This document shows, piece after piece, positions 10,363 to 18,940 of a DNA stretch of 21,338 nucleotides. A model generated the notes under the pieces. The model was not told the DNA's origin, made no database searches, and worked only from the letters and a program-made list of their open reading frames with translations. The position numbers were made by a program, and so were the translations under genes. This DNA is from Fragilariopsis cylindrus CCMP1102 (lineage: Eukaryota; Bacillariophyta; Bacillariophyceae; Bacillariales; Bacillariaceae). Position 1 is the stretch's first letter. Each line of letters starts with the position of its first letter. The stretch spans positions 1 to 21,338 of the forward strand of contig FMBT01000705.1 of assembly GCA_900095095.1 (NCBI GenBank), written 5' to 3'.

Positions 10363-10816
10363 GTCCAGTAAAGAAGAGCGAACAATTATTGAAGTTTTGT
10401 TATGGTGGTCATCAATTAATAGACGAAAATTACTCTTGCCCCCATCTCATAATCCAATCACGACTATTTTACTTAGTGGGTGTCGTACCAAATTCGTCCG
10501 TAAAATAAATCCTTGAAACTTTTATGTACTAGTAAATCTATTGCAAGCAATAGTACTACTAGATCAATATTCCATTTCGGTACCGGCAGAGCGGTAGGCC
10601 TACGCAGTATGTATGTGTTGTACAGTAGTAAAGTTCTTCTTTTGTGTAGTACAAGTATTATCTGCCAACTAGCTAGCTAGCTACTAGTATTCATTCGAAT
10701 TTTCCTCTAACCAATTTTATTCCCATCGACGGTAGGCAAAATCAAGATTCAAGGTCTTGTAGGTCGACAACAACGACAACAACAACGACAACGTGAGAGT
10801 GCAGTACATATTGAGA

Positions 10817-13800
10817 ATGACGAAACAACGACGACGAAAAGCATTATTGTCAAGGAATAGCAACAGCGAAGCGTGTCCGAACTGTTCACGGTTACCACTG
10901 TCAAGAACCTATCCTACTCCATACCATTTTTCAATAGAGGATATCATGTCACTGGGTCGTAATGCTTGTAGTGATGAGAGTAAATATCATCAGCAGCAGC
11001 AACAACAGCAACAGCGATCTCCTCTTCGTACAACTAGAACGAGATCAACAATAATAAGACGCCAATCGATATTGCGGATGAGAATAATATCAGCAGCTGT
11101 TATCGTTGCTCTTACTTTTTCAATTTGTCTATCTGGAACAAGCGCCGACTCGTCAATAATAAAGGAAACAACAACAACAACAACAACAACGAAAAGAACA
11201 ATTTCATTATCGACGTCTTATCGTGATGTTCTTGCAATTAATACTCCGCGAAATGAAGGATTGACATCATTCCTGAGGGAAAAACAACAAAAGATGAGAA
11301 TAACTGGGGATAATAATAACAACAATAATAGTGATCAAGATCATCGAATATTACAGCCAGCTAGTCTACAGCAATGTAAAATTGCACTAGCTGTGGGAGA
11401 TACTGATCGAGACGATGTCCTTTCGAAAGATGAGTACTTTAATGTTGTGAATCAACTTGGTCGTCAAAATCAGAACGACGACGACGACGAACAATACGTC
11501 GCTGTGTCATCTTTTGATGAATTACCAACAGCTCTGAAGGATAACTACGATGAGATTGCTAACGACGATTTGGGTGGAATAAATATTTCTGGTTCCAAAC
11601 CAGGACAAACTCCAACTGTAGAACAAGACGCACAACTCAACAAACTTTGTGAATCTACCCAAGCTATCATTCTGGCTACGTCCACTAATAATAATAACGA
11701 TAATGGTACTATCGTTATAACGAATGACGATGAGACGACTATAACTGATCCCACTCCCAGTACACCACGTGCTCCTGTGGATTGTAGCACGACTGTTGAT
11801 CGGGGACAATGCAACGTCGATTTATCGATTTCTGACAGCTATCAAAATGATCTTTTGGACAACTCTGATTACATCAAATTTGTTAATCGTCTCTCTAACA
11901 ATGAATATTCTGGTAAACAATTCGAACAATTGCCGCAAAATATGCAGGAAAATTACAACAAGTTCGCAACAAAGGACGGTCAGGTTGATATTTCTGGATC
12001 TAAACCGGGACAAAGAGTTTCTACTGAACAGGATGCATTCATAGACACTTTTTGTTGTGAAACAGATTGGGCTGTTCAAAATCCTGGTACATACATTGCA
12101 CTTGAACCATCCGTAGCGCCAAAACCATCAGAATCCGACATGACCACGTCTGCTCCTACATTTGATTTATTTTTCTGTCAAAGATCAATGGCATCGTCAG
12201 ATCTAGACCGAGATGATAGATTGAACGAGCAGGAGTATCTGGTATTTTTGAATCGTCTTACTGGTAACGAATTCATCGATGTACTTGTGTTCGATGGACT
12301 AAATACTTCCTTGAGATTGAATTTCAATAATTTGGCAGAAAGTGACGGTCGAATTGATATTTACGGCTCGAAGCCAGGACAGACAGCGAATCTCACTGAG
12401 GAAAGTACTTTAGTCCAAATTTGTCTCGATACGGCCATTGCTTTAAGTCGTGGATCATCTCCGACTATTGCTCCTGTAACATCAACACCGTCCAATACAA
12501 TAGAAACTCCCACTGTTGAGCCTCAAGGCGATAATCAGACCTTTCCCCCGACCTTTGGTGACTTAACCTGTTACTCCGCAATAGAGTCATCCGATTCTAA
12601 CGGTGATAATTATCTAAATGAAACTGAATATGTTGATTTTATAAATCGATTAACTGGAAATGCATTCGAGGGATTGGCATTCGTTGACCTCCCGGCAGCG
12701 CTTCTGTTAGCATATGAAGATCTGGAATTAGGAAATGAGACCGGTATATATATATTTGGATCGAAACCAGCTGACACTGCCGACAGTGAACAGGATGAAT
12801 TTCTACCGCTTGTTTGCCTAGAAGTCGCTACCGCACTAAGTCAGATAGAAGGATGGTCACCGGCTCCGTCGATGTCTCAGCCCTCCTCCCCATCCGTTTC
12901 GCCCGGTTCAACTTTTACGCCCGGACAATCGGAAGTCTATAATTCGTTCATTATTTCCAATAGAGGGGGTTTAACAGCAGCAGACCTTGCGGAAGGTACC
13001 TCCAGTCGAACTGGACTCGACTTAGCCTACGCAACTTTCGCTCAGAATTCAATCGATGAGGTAGTTCCGAGTGATATCAATAAACCAGAACTTAGAAAAC
13101 TACAAGTAGAAGAGACTACTAGCTTACGACGTCGAAAGCTTGAAGTCGTGTTTTTGCCAGACAGTGATCTCATATACCTTATATTGGATAGCGATTGTCC
13201 TGATAACTTGTCATCCGATGATACTTGTCAAACGGCATTTGCCAAATTTCAAGTTACTATCACCGACGAGAATCCACAAGAAGTGAGTACTAAGTATGCA
13301 GAGTATACACAAGCCCTAATTGCCGACGGTGTATTGGATATTATCTTGAATAGAGTGGACCAGCGCACCATTTTAAAAATAGTAGATGCTAGCTTTCCTG
13401 TCATTCCTGATATCGAAATAACGGTTGCTCCCACTAATGCACCAACTGAAGATCCAGGTAGCGACAGAAATCAGATTGTAGGGCCCGTTGTAGGTGGTAT
13501 TCTTGGCGTACTTGTTCTTTGCGCGATCATCGGGTATGTGTCTGTTAAAGGATGCCCGTTTCCACTACCATTCTTACGAAAAGGAGGAGGGCGCGTCGGG
13601 AATAAAGCAGATGATGATGATGACGACGACGACGAAGGAGGTCTGGGCTTTGGTCAAGACGATGATGACGCTTCCGCCGGTGATAAGGATGAATCATTTG
13701 GTAAGTCGTCTGGATTTGGAGTCGACAGATCAGCTTTCGGTAGTAACGACGAAGAAGAACAAGAACAAGGCACTGACGGTGAAAAAAATCGTTTTGGTTT

Positions 13801-15643
13801 TACTAAGAAAAATAAAAAGAACGACGAAGAGGATAATGACTTTGGTATGGATTCACAATCAAACTCGAATGACAATTCGTTTGGTGCTGGAGAAAATATG
13901 TATGCATTTGACGAACCATCAGAAGTTGACAGCGAGGCAGAGGATGAAGATGAAAGATCAGTTGGTGATAACGAAGACATTATCTTTGGAGGTACGGCTT
14001 CACCCCCTGCATGGGGTACTCCAGACAATGCCTTTGCCTCTACTTCAACAAATCAAGGATGGGGTGCCAACGGCGGAGAAGACAATTTCTTTGGAGCCCC
14101 AGCATTTGAAGAAGAACAAAACGAAGAACAATTTTCTCAATCTGGTTCAGAATCCGAGTCCTACAGCTCGGAGGATGACACCTACGATTCACGCGAAGCT
14201 GGTGAGAGCGAGGAACTTTCTGCTGGACAGGGCAATGCGTCTGGATCTTTCGATATGGGGGAAGAAGATGAGCATGAAGAAGATTCTTACTCCGGATCGT
14301 CCGCAGACGACGAAATTTCTGAAAACAACAGCTACGCTGGTAAATCTCTTTCTAAAGATCAAATGAGTGATGATGTGAGAATGAAAAATGATGATATGGA
14401 TGCTGCCATCGAAAGTGGGGACTGGGATGCGGTTGCCAAGGCTGCCAACACGTTCGATAATAAGAATGACCAAGACTCCAGTGTGGCAGGAGATTCAAAA
14501 ATCGGGACATTTTCTCAAGACGATATAGAGGGTGACTCCTACAGTGGCTCCTACAGTGAATCAGGTGATGCATCTGCTACCTCTGCTACCACAGCTACCG
14601 AAGAACGTGGAAAACGAGAAGAGTATCGTGCTCAGGTCGACGCCTTAGTGCGTCAAGTTCTTCCTGATGAAACTGAAAAGGTAGATGCCATGATGGATCA
14701 ATTCAAAGGTCGAGAAGCTGAGTTGGTTTCGACCTTACAAACTATGCAAGAACGCAGTGCCAATCAAAGAGCTCGCTCTGCTGTTCACAAGAGCAAGGGC
14801 CGTTCGCAAGAGAAAACTGGGGCATATTCTATTGGTGGTGCTAATGGTGGTGGTGTTCAAGGAGGGGAAGGCTCTACGGCTGGAACTGCTGCTATTGCTG
14901 CTGCTAGTCTTCCAATTCCAGCTTCGGGTATGTTTGACGAAGAAAATGATAATAGTTTTGACGTTAGTGGCGGCGCTGGCTTTGGACGCGAAAATGCCTT
15001 CGAAGATGATGCAAGTAATGGTGAGGATTATGAAGAGAAGAGTTCATATTCAAATGAAAGTGGTGGGAGCTACTACAGTAACGAAAACGATGATGCAAGT
15101 AATGGTGAGGATTATGAAGACGAATACGATGAAGAGAATAGTGAAGGTAGTAGGAGTTACTACAGTAATCAAGACGATGATGCAAGTAATGGTGAGGATT
15201 ATGAAGACGGTGATGAGAAAGGTGAAGGTAGTGGTTCACGTAGTATGTACTCAAATGAAAATAGTGGGAGCTATGATTCACGTAGTGGTTCAAAAAGCTT
15301 CTATAGTGAAGATGGCAGTCGCTCTGGTTCACGTTCGGATTCGCGCTCGGCTTCTCGTTCGGCATCTCATACGGGCTCACATACGGGCTCACATACGGGA
15401 TCACATACGGGATCACATACGGGATCACATACGGGATCACATACGGGCTCATATACGGGGTCACATGGATCACATACGGGATCACATACAGGTTCAAGGA
15501 CGGCATCTCATACCGGATCTCATTCCGGCTCGTATACAGGCTCAAGGAGCGGAAGTGGAAGCGGTAGCAGAAGTTACTATTCTGATGAGGAAAGCTATTA
15601 CAGTGGGGAAGAAGGCAGTTACTATAGTGAAGAACAGGATTGA
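10817..15643 (+). CDS. Giant type I membrane protein with four Cys-EF-GSKPG repeats and acidic Ser/Tyr-rich tail
   Basis: A 1608-aa single-exon frame. The first ATG is 10817; a hydrophobic signal segment begins at Met88 (ATG 11078, MRIISAAVIVALTFSICLSG), so translation may really begin there or at Met44. Four repeats of about 90 residues follow (about 187-284, 332-419, 454-543, 585-674). Each has a Cys exactly 8 residues before an EF-hand-like loop (195, 340, 462, 593), an N-x-L helix, a GSKP motif (259, 394, 517, 648) and a second Cys exactly 19 residues after its Gly. Loop 2 is degenerate. A non-repeated domain (about 700-860) and a single TM at about 886-910 (VGPVVGGILGVLVLCAIIGY) come next. 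The roughly 700-residue tail is Asp/Glu/Ser/Tyr-rich, with a short motif AAIESGDWDAVAKAAN (1196-1211), a helical block (1269-1314), three DDASNGEDYE repeats and a SHTG array. The function is unknown. The topology (lumenal domain, one TM, long acidic tail) resembles diatom silica-vesicle membrane proteins, but this is only an analogy. Confidence 0.88.
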   Translation: MTKQRRRKALLSRNSNSEACPNCSRLPLSRTYPTPYHFSIEDIMSLGRNACSDESKYHQQQQQQQQRSPLRTTRTRSTIIRRQSILRMRIISAAVIVALTFSICLSGTSADSSIIKETTTTTTTTKRTISLSTSYRDVLAINTPRNEGLTSFLREKQQKMRITGDNNNNNNSDQDHRILQPASLQQCKIALAVGDTDRDDVLSKDEYFNVVNQLGRQNQNDDDDEQYVAVSSFDELPTALKDNYDEIANDDLGGINISGSKPGQTPTVEQDAQLNKLCESTQAIILATSTNNNNDNGTIVITNDDETTITDPTPSTPRAPVDCSTTVDRGQCNVDLSISDSYQNDLLDNSDYIKFVNRLSNNEYSGKQFEQLPQNMQENYNKFATKDGQVDISGSKPGQRVSTEQDAFIDTFCCETDWAVQNPGTYIALEPSVAPKPSESDMTTSAPTFDLFFCQRSMASSDLDRDDRLNEQEYLVFLNRLTGNEFIDVLVFDGLNTSLRLNFNNLAESDGRIDIYGSKPGQTANLTEESTLVQICLDTAIALSRGSSPTIAPVTSTPSNTIETPTVEPQGDNQTFPPTFGDLTCYSAIESSDSNGDNYLNETEYVDFINRLTGNAFEGLAFVDLPAALLLAYEDLELGNETGIYIFGSKPADTADSEQDEFLPLVCLEVATALSQIEGWSPAPSMSQPSSPSVSPGSTFTPGQSEVYNSFIISNRGGLTAADLAEGTSSRTGLDLAYATFAQNSIDEVVPSDINKPELRKLQVEETTSLRRRKLEVVFLPDSDLIYLILDSDCPDNLSSDDTCQTAFAKFQVTITDENPQEVSTKYAEYTQALIADGVLDIILNRVDQRTILKIVDASFPVIPDIEITVAPTNAPTEDPGSDRNQIVGPVVGGILGVLVLCAIIGYVSVKGCPFPLPFLRKGGGRVGNKADDDDDDDDEGGLGFGQDDDDASAGDKDESFGKSSGFGVDRSAFGSNDEEEQEQGTDGEKNRFGFTKKNKKNDEEDNDFGMDSQSNSNDNSFGAGENMYAFDEPSEVDSEAEDEDERSVGDNEDIIFGGTASPPAWGTPDNAFASTSTNQGWGANGGEDNFFGAPAFEEEQNEEQFSQSGSESESYSSEDDTYDSREAGESEELSAGQGNASGSFDMGEEDEHEEDSYSGSSADDEISENNSYAGKSLSKDQMSDDVRMKNDDMDAAIESGDWDAVAKAANTFDNKNDQDSSVAGDSKIGTFSQDDIEGDSYSGSYSESGDASATSATTATEERGKREEYRAQVDALVRQVLPDETEKVDAMMDQFKGREAELVSTLQTMQERSANQRARSAVHKSKGRSQEKTGAYSIGGANGGGVQGGEGSTAGTAAIAAASLPIPASGMFDEENDNSFDVSGGAGFGRENAFEDDASNGEDYEEKSSYSNESGGSYYSNENDDASNGEDYEDEYDEENSEGSRSYYSNQDDDASNGEDYEDGDEKGEGSGSRSMYSNENSGSYDSRSGSKSFYSEDGSRSGSRSDSRSASRSASHTGSHTGSHTGSHTGSHTGSHTGSHTGSYTGSHGSHTGSHTGSRTASHTGSHSGSYTGSRSGSGSGSRSYYSDEESYYSGEEGSYYSEEQD
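15005..15262 (+). repeat. 84/87-bp in-frame repeats encoding DDASNGEDYE units
   Basis: A 31-base core (encoding DDASNGEDYE) recurs identically at 15005, 15089 and 15176, spacing 84 and 87 bases. Each core is followed by a diverged part ending in Tyr/Ser-rich codons (SYYSNEN, SYYSNQD, SMYSNEN). Identity of the core and divergence of the linkers suggest repeat expansion or conversion within the tail of the membrane protein. Confidence 0.85.
15365..15540 (+). repeat. 12-bp minisatellite encoding Ser-His-Thr-Gly
   Basis: About a dozen near-identical units of TCACATACGGGA (last base A or C) encode SHTG in the C-terminal tail of the membrane protein. Variants give SYTG, SRTA and SHSG, and one truncated unit gives SHGS. 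All changes keep the reading frame. The array is flanked by GSRS/SRSA dipeptide-type runs and by a final SYYSDEE-SYYSGEE-SYYSEE triplet. Copy number is probably variable between strains. Confidence 0.9.
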
Positions 15644-16121
15644 ATATATATATTATAACATTTACTTCATAATATATATTTACTTCGTATGTATTTTATT
15701 AAACATTATTACTGTACACGATTTTGACACGGATTTTCGCGCGGAGATAATTTGGAAAAAAAAAGGGGGCGCGGAAATAATTAATCTGAAAAATTTGTAA
15801 TTAATCTGAAAAAAATTCATTTTTTCGGGGGTTGGGCATATATCATCCCCCTTTTTCGGCGAAATAATTATACCATGATCGCGCGCGTTTCAAGTATTTT
15901 CCACGATTGAATTTTTCAGACCGGGTGCTCCTGTACATCAAAAAAATTATTACCCCTGCATAGCTTTCTTCAGACTTTTTCAATATTACTGATACTCGAT
16001 CCCCCGACATAATGTGAGGATCACATTTCACATACCGTACAACTGTAGTATCTTTTATTAGATACAGAGACATATTATTAAAAGCAAAGTAAATCATTGT
16101 TGTTTTTCCATCACCATCAAA
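15644..16121. repeat. Intergenic region with a 150-bp imperfect foldback
   Basis: No gene is visible between the two plus-strand genes. From 15738 to 15887 the ends are roughly inverted: CGCGCGG...ATAATT on the left, AATTAT...CGCGCGCG on the right. Inner arms are AAAAAGGGGG (15760-15769) and CCCCCTTTTT (15847-15856), with a further GGGGG at 15827-15831. Inside are two 16-bp direct copies of TAATTAATCTGAAAAA (15778 and 15798, 20-bp period). A MITE-like relic or a structured 3' UTR/terminator region is possible; no target-site duplication was identified. Confidence 0.4.
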
Positions 16122-18512
16122 ATGACGAGGATGGGTATATTCACTGGGCGAAAGTCGCCCTTCCTTTCGCAACTGGCAGCCGCGGTACCATCGTCGTCAT
16201 TGGTCGCTTTTCTTCTCCTCGTAATTTCATCGACGATATCGTCGCCATCGCCACCGTCGCCGTCGCCATCGTCTTCAGAATGCGGTATGTATCTTGCTCC
16301 TAGTACTATCCCAGGTGCTGGGATGGGGGTATTTGCCGGACATTACGACATTCAAAAGGGAGAATATTTACTATCAGACGATGGAGACCTCGTAATTCCA
16401 GCATATGACATGAACTGGCATGTTGGACACGACAAACGCTATAGTTTTTTATGGGAAGAATATACGTGGAAGGTAAGTCGTTTACGCAGCCACGGCCATA
16501 GCCACCAAAAACTCAATGCCATGGGGCTATAATTAGGTTATGTTTGTTTCGGTTTGATTTGGTTCAGTTCTACGTTACTCTGCTCTATCTTTCATTCTAA
16601 AATCATCCTATTATTTTATTTATAATTTTATATTACTACTTATGACACTGGAAGGCGGCTAGCTTTGGCGGTATGAAAGAAGAGGTAGAAAATGTGAAAA
16701 AAGTAAAAGCTTGTTCTCCTGGTCTTGGGGCAGTAATCAATTGTATGTTATCATTAGTCAATGTAGTAGACGATTACGGATCACGTCAATTGGGTTTATC
16801 TGGTCCAGGTATCAACGACACAATAACAACAACAACAACACTTTCATCTCCTGGAATTGGTAGTTATACTCCATATTTTGGACGAAGATGGAAAGCGAAA
16901 CGTTATATTACCGCTGGTATGGAAATATACGGAAATTATGGTCAAGGTTATTTCACTTCACGACGAGACTATGACAAGATTCCATTGAAAAGCAATTATA
17001 AAGAAATCGACAAAATCTTGAAGAAATATCAGTCCATTATCACTAGTAGTAGTAGTAGTAGTAGTACCGGTAACGCTGACGATGCAGTTATAGATGGTGA
17101 CAGCGACTGGAAGGGAGACTTATTAATATTTTTGCAAAGTCTAAATTCGATTTGGGATCTATCTCGGAATATGCACGCTATTCCTCAGACAGACCCGCCA
17201 GGAGATTCTTCTGCCGTGGATTGGTTACTAAAACAAAAAGGTGGATCGGGTATGCAACATTACAACTCCAGTATAAGAGATCCAGAATGGCTGCAGGCCA
17301 ATGGTAGATGCATGGATAATATTAAAGATGGAATTAGTAAGATTCCTGATGCAGGACGAGGAGCATTTGCGCGTCGTGCCTTAACCAAAGGTTCACTTGT
17401 GGCACCTGTGCCTCTCATTCATATTCCCGAGAGAAAAACTTTTACCATTTATGACAAAAAGAAAATAATAACCAATAAGAAAGACGGCACTGAAAATTTC
17501 GAAATTGTAGCTGACCATGAAAATCCTATCCATCATCAATTGTTGTTGAATTATTGTTTTGGTCATAAGGAAAGGTGAGATGTGCTGTACTTGTATTAAT
17601 ATTATTATTAGCAGATATAATCTTATGTACCTGCTGTGATGTGTGTCAAAATTGAGTCTGTATCCTCTCACATTATTATTATGCTGTATTAAATCTAACT
17701 TAATTTTATTTAGTACCCTTCTTTTATGTCCTTACGGATTATTAACTTCGCATATAAACCATGACTCTAACCCCAACACTAAGGTGGTATGGGCGATAGA
17801 CGATCAAATGGCACATCCAGAATGGAGGGACAAGCCTGTTGAAGAATGGGGTACTTTGGAAAAAGCAGGTCTTTCTTTTAATTTTGTGGCCCTTCGAGAT
17901 ATCAAGGAAGGTGAAGAAATTACCGTAGATTATGGACGCGAATGGGGTCGAGCATGGGAAGAACATATTCAATCTTTTGAAAATAGAATAAACGAAAACT
18001 ACGTCCCTGCTTTTGAACTGAACAAAATGGTGGATTTAAATTTACAAACTATAGAGGAAAGGGATTACGAGAATCAAGGTCTACACTTATTCTGTCGAAA
18101 TCCATATTTAGAATGGTCTGGTGTTGTTCCAAGAGAGACGATACTTCTCAAGTCAACCAATAAGGAAGGAAATGAGACGACGACGAATATAAATCGAACA
18201 GAGTATAATGATTGGGACGAACATCAGATTTTCCCCTGTCGTATACGTCAACGATATACTACTAACGATGGTAATACGTTGTATTTTGCAGAAGTCTTTG
18301 AGAGACTAGAAATGAAATTGCAACAACATGAAGAAGTCAGTATTACCCAAGATCTTGTTTGGGGTATCCTATTCGATGTCCCCCGCGATGCTTTTTATTT
18401 CGAAGACCAGAAATATCATCGACATCATCATCAAATCTGGTCATTCCGGCATGATATGCGAGTTCCAGATGATATATTTCCAGAAGTTTGGAAAAATAGG
18501 AGAGTTAGTTAG
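16122..18512 (+). CDS. Double-SET-module protein lysine methyltransferase-like, with N-terminal signal segment (three exons)
   Basis: Exons 16122-16472, 16655-17574 and 17714-18512 give 689 aa. The start is ATG with AAA at -3. A hydrophobic segment at about 26-40 (SLVAFLLLVISSTIS) followed by a Ser/Pro linker suggests a signal peptide or anchor. A first, degenerate SET-like module begins IPGAGMGVFA (63-72) and ends AGMEIYGNYG (204-213); no NHxxxPN-type motif is visible in it. The second module is canonical: IPDAGRGAFARRALTKG (about 347-363), NYCFGHKES (416-424), INHDSNPN (438-445) and GEEITVDYG (490-498), which are the S-adenosylmethionine-binding and pseudoknot motifs of SET enzymes. The core motifs are split across introns and only the spliced protein joins them (FGHKES|TLLLCPYG). 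The C-terminal part (about 550-689) is unique. The substrate is unknown; lysine methylation is inferred from the family. Confidence 0.85.
16473..16654 (+). other. Intron 1 of the SET gene
   Basis: A 182-nt phase-0 intron with donor GTAAGT (16473) and an acceptor ending GGAAG (16650-16654). Splicing gives EEYTWK|AASFGGMKEE. Without splicing the frame runs on to a stop at 16530-16532. A second AG lies 8 bases downstream (ending 16662) but would be out of frame. Confidence 0.82.
17575..17713 (+). other. Intron 2 of the SET gene
   Basis: A 139-nt phase-2 intron with donor GTGAGA (17575) and acceptor TTTTATTTAG (to 17713). The junction codon AG|T encodes Ser within FGHKEST, a conserved stretch of the SET core. 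In-frame reading through the donor would stop immediately at TGA. Confidence 0.88.
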
Positions 18513-18940
18513 CTGTAGAACAAACAATAGATATTTCCTGTATATTATAGTGTACAGTACTGTACTGAAGAAGTTAATACTTGAAGCTCAAGCCCATTAG
18601 CAAAATGCAGGGTTTTATTCGGGGGAATTAATGCTGTTTTAAAGGGGGCTGAAATGTAACGGGACTGAAGAAAACTCCAAATTGACCTCTTGCCTTGTGA
18701 TGATCGAAGCAATTCGACAATATGTTGAATGAAGAAATCAATCTAGTAACTTAGCGATCGATGAATGACGATGTGTAACAAACACAAAAAGTTAATTCTA
18801 CAATTTTAAAATTCACAACAATTTGTACTTCGACGTACTCAATACCGACTACATCTATATTGTAAACAGAGACTATTTGACTTCTATTTTTCTATTCTCA
18901 ATTTCTTATTCGTACCATTATTTTGTCAAGTATTGCCGTT
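18513..18940. other. Intergenic region between the SET and TPR genes
   Basis: About 430 bp with no gene. It holds the SET gene 3' UTR and the presumed TPR gene promoter. A TACAGTACTGTA palindrome occurs near 18553-18564; otherwise the region is AT-rich with no recognised element. Confidence 0.6.

Larger units (their letters stand above)
9517..10816. other. Intergenic region with hairpins and a 21-bp repeat cluster
   Basis: No gene is visible in this 1.3-kb region. From left to right it contains an AATAAA (9541-9546) downstream of the EF-hand stop, an AT-only stretch near 9607-9631, a cluster of small inverted repeats (9901-9990), TATG/TACG tetramer runs (about 10033-10050), CG-alternation (about 10231-10240), the 21-bp repeats (10300-10362), a short CTAG run (about 10672-10688), and an ACA/ACG-rich leader immediately before the membrane protein start. 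Confidence 0.6.

Noticed and set aside
10793..10816. Upstream GTG start for the giant membrane protein
   Set aside because: A non-ATG start is unlikely in a nuclear gene; the first ATG is 10817. Likewise the TTG starts at 2914, 6201 and 18923 were replaced by the ATGs at 2881, 6138 and 18941.
13494..14366. 290-codon frame in a shifted register of the membrane protein gene
   Set aside because: Its Lys/Met/Thr-rich composition is what acidic GAT/GAA codons give when read one base off; it has no independent signal.
14757..15800. 347-codon plus frame and a 193-codon minus frame over the tail repeats
   Set aside because: Both are by-products of the 12-bp minisatellite, whose length is a multiple of 3 and which has no stop in several frames. 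RDHIRDHI and VIPYVIPY are shadow repeats.
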